Shown one piece after another: positions 62,612 through 64,000 of a DNA stretch of 64,000 bases. Source of the DNA: AV40 sp035568175 (GTDB lineage Bacteria > Verrucomicrobiota > Verrucomicrobiia > Chthoniobacterales > UBA10450); assembly GCA_035568175.1 (NCBI GenBank), contig DATMON010000008.1, forward strand, positions 1 to 64,000, given 5' to 3'. The notes under the pieces were generated by a model. The model saw only the letters and a list, made by a program, of their open reading frames with translations. It had not been told where the DNA came from and ran no database searches. Both the position numbers and the translations under genes were made by a program. Numbering within the stretch: the first letter of the stretch is position 1; each line of letters begins with the position of its first letter.

Positions 62612-62758
62612 TTAGCGCCGTTTGAAATACTGCACCGCTTTTTCGTGCTTCCTGGCGGCGGCTTTGGTCTTGAAGGTGCCGAGGTTCCGACGTTTCCCAG
62701 TCTTTGGATTTTTCTTTCGCGAATACAAACGGTAACCGGACCTAAGTTTTCTGATCAT
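62612..62758 (-). CDS. Conserved 48-residue basic protein
   Basis: ATG at 62758 opens a frame of 48 codons encoding MIRKLRSGYRLYSRKKNPKT followed by a GTFKTKAAARKHEKAVQYF tail. This closely resembles a small conserved hypothetical protein frequent in proteobacteria and others, with a Lys/Arg-rich beta hairpin like an AP2/integrase-N DNA-binding motif followed by one helix. It is probably a nucleic-acid-binding protein of unknown role. It overlaps the MauE-like gene by 17 bases. The ORF is too short for common gene-length cut-offs. Confidence 0.85.
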   Translation of the reverse strand: MIRKLRSGYRLYSRKKNPKTGKRRNLGTFKTKAAARKHEKAVQYFKRR

Positions 62759-63173
62759 GGCGCGCTCTTCCCATTAGTTCGATTGAGAGAAGCGCGACGA
62801 GCGCAACGAAAATAGAAAGGTCGATCGCCAGGTGTTGCGGAAAGCTCCAGTTCTTACTCGCGTGCCCGAAACAGCCGCAGGAGATATCGAGCCCGCGCAT
62901 TTTTGCGGCGACAGTCGCGGTGATGAAAACCGCGATTAGTGCAGTTAAGATCGACAATCCACCGCGGTATAGAAAGCGGAAGAGGACCGCGAGGCCGCAG
63001 AAGATTTCGAGCCAGGGCAGGTAAAGCGCCAGCCGGACACTGACGAACCACGGCAGCGTCTTGTAATTGTCGATGTCGTTCGCGAACTGGACGGGGTCGA
63101 GAATTTTGAGCACGCCGGCGTAAATGAAAACGCCCGCGACGATCAGATCGAGAATTCGCCAAAAGAATTTCAT
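62742..63173 (-). CDS. MauE/DoxX-family redox-associated membrane protein
   Basis: 143 residues from ATG at 63173 (MKFFWRILDLIVAGVFIYAG); an in-frame start at 63182 adds three residues. Four membrane helices and the LDISCGCFGH motif mark the MauE/DoxX-like group, whose Cys pair lies at the membrane surface. The family helps electron transfer or disulphide handling. Its neighbours upstream, a rhodanese and a DUF1573 protein, recur together in Bacteroidota and Verrucomicrobiota, suggesting an envelope redox or sulphur module. One AAGATCGACA motif lies inside on the opposite strand. Confidence 0.86.
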   Translation of the reverse strand: MKFFWRILDLIVAGVFIYAGVLKILDPVQFANDIDNYKTLPWFVSVRLALYLPWLEIFCGLAVLFRFLYRGGLSILTALIAVFITATVAAKMRGLDISCGCFGHASKNWSFPQHLAIDLSIFVALVALLSIELMGRARHDQKT

Positions 63174-63199
63174 TCTCAACAACTCAACGGCTCACCCTC

Positions 63200-63628
63200 T
63201 CAACGATTCCTCTTAACCCATTCTTCCCAGCCGCCCTGGAGAACGAAAACATCATTGAGCTGCGCGTCATCGCGCAATCGCTTCGCGACCTCACGGGCGG
63301 CGTTACAACTTTCCGCGCTGCAATAGACGACGACTTTTTTCCCGGGCGACCAGTTCGGCAGAAATTGCGGGAGTAGTTCGTTCCAATGGTCTTCGTTCAA
63401 TGAAAACGCGCCGGGAACATGATCGCGTGCAAACTCTTCTTCCGGCCGCGCGTCCACCCAAATCGCGCCATCCCCCCACGCCCGAGCCTGATCGACAGTG
63501 GCTAGTTCCGAAGCTGGAATCGGCGATTGCCAGGAAATTTTGTCACGAAAATAAATTCCTTCGCCGACCGCCGGCAAACAAGCGAGCGCGATAAGGAGCA
63601 GCCCTTCTCGAACTACGCGCAATTTCAC
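63200..63628 (-). CDS. Exported rhodanese-like protein
   Basis: 142 residues. A hydrophobic start (VREGLLLIALACLPAVGEG) is a signal peptide or anchor. The rhodanese domain has IWVDARPEEEFARDHVPGAF and the active-site loop VVYCSAESCNAAREVA with the nucleophilic Cys. It can transfer sulphane sulphur or act as a thiol sensor in the periplasm. It starts three bases after the DUF1573 gene stop and precedes the MauE-like gene by 26 bases, in one operon. Confidence 0.88.
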   Translation of the reverse strand: MKLRVVREGLLLIALACLPAVGEGIYFRDKISWQSPIPASELATVDQARAWGDGAIWVDARPEEEFARDHVPGAFSLNEDHWNELLPQFLPNWSPGKKVVVYCSAESCNAAREVAKRLRDDAQLNDVFVLQGGWEEWVKRNR

Positions 63629-63631
63629 CGG

Positions 63632-64000
63632 TCAGCGTTCAATACCCGCGGACGGCGACGCCTTCGGAACTGCCGGGGGAGTGGTAGCTTTAACGGCCGG
63701 CGCGCTGGGAACATTTGGCCTCAGCGCGGGAGGAGCGCCAGGCGGATTGTTGACCTGCGCGTTCACGTAAAATGCTTTTGGCGCTTCCTTCGGATAATCG
63801 GTTTGAATCACTAACGACGAGCCCATGGGATGACTTGTGTCCTTCGGTGTGACCTCAATTGTCCATTCCCCTGACCCATGGCCGGGCTCGACTTTCGATT
63901 CGAAAACCGGACTGTTCGACTTCACAGTGATATTCTTGGCCGGAAAATCCTTGGAGGCTTTGATCGAGATCTTTTTTGGTTTCGGCTCTTCGCCACTCTG
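63632..64000 (-). CDS. DUF1573 domain protein, partial at window edge
   Basis: The minus-strand frame runs open from 64000 to a stop at 63632 (122 codons visible), so the N-terminus lies outside. The visible portion contains ISIKASKDFPAKNITVKS and VKPGH-like VEPGHGSGEWTIEVTPK, then SSLVIQTDYPKEAPKAFYVN, which match the C-terminal half of the beta-sandwich DUF1573 proteins. A Pro/Ala-rich tail follows. These proteins are exported and of unknown role, often encoded with rhodanese and MauE-like genes as here. The internal GTG at 63925 is not the real start. Confidence 0.75.
   Translation of the reverse strand, partial: QSGEEPKPKKISIKASKDFPAKNITVKSNSPVFESKVEPGHGSGEWTIEVTPKDTSHPMGSSLVIQTDYPKEAPKAFYVNAQVNNPPGAPPALRPNVPSAPAVKATTPPAVPKASPSAGIER

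Overview
The window looks like a chromosomal segment of a Gram-negative member of the Verrucomicrobiota, most likely of the soil Spartobacteria/Chthoniobacterales type. This is an inference from four points. There is a fused LpxC-FabZ protein next to LpxA. There is a TIGR03790-type protein and an orphan MacB/FtsX-like permease. ECF sigma factors sit beside Ser/Thr kinases that carry TPRs. Base composition is moderately GC-rich, and the DNA is full of short palindromic repeats. No rRNA, IS transposase, phage gene or CRISPR array was seen. Two tRNA genes are present.

Layout. 1-6 kb: the 5' part of a secreted repeat protein (minus), then an ECF sigma factor and two tandem Ser/Thr kinase-TPR proteins (plus). 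6-16 kb (minus): an alcohol dehydrogenase; a response regulator, hybrid histidine kinase and RedB-like protein; and an RND pump, adaptor and MarR repressor with a palindromic operator. A family-39 glycosyltransferase (minus) and a structured leader separate these from nusA-infB-rbfA-nrnA-truB-ribF (plus, 17.6-24.1 kb). 24-29 kb (minus): a sigma/anti-sigma locus and the glyoxylate shunt (aceB-aceA). 29-33.3 kb: tRNA-Gly fused to the start of trpE, trpG, a convergent DAHP synthase and a VOC dioxygenase. 33-43 kb: PrmA, a double nucleoside-diphosphate kinase, aspartate aminotransferase, a GH57 branching enzyme with a small secreted partner, lpxC/fabZ-lpxA and a TIGR03790 protein. 43-53 kb: RecN, an acetate permease, an SpmAB-like fusion, an FAD oxidoreductase, a receiver protein with PilT, PilU and a degenerate receiver, and CreD. 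53-64 kb: an orphan ABC permease, tRNA-Phe beside aat, a small lipoprotein with guaA, a GH63 glucosidase, small proteins, and a GNAT/MauE/rhodanese/DUF1573 cluster running off the window.

Two kinds of non-genic signal stand out. First, the 10-mer AAGATCGACA, always followed by A or T, occurs 29 times by eye on both strands (chance expectation about 0.1). Most copies lie inside housekeeping genes and none lies in the long kinase, histidine-kinase or pilus stretches. With PilT and PilU present, a DNA-uptake-sequence-like role is a natural hypothesis. Second, several kinds of small palindromic or AT-rich repeats have entered both intergenic DNA and coding frames (kinase linkers, alcohol dehydrogenase, PrmA, GuaA), where they add peptide segments without breaking the genes.
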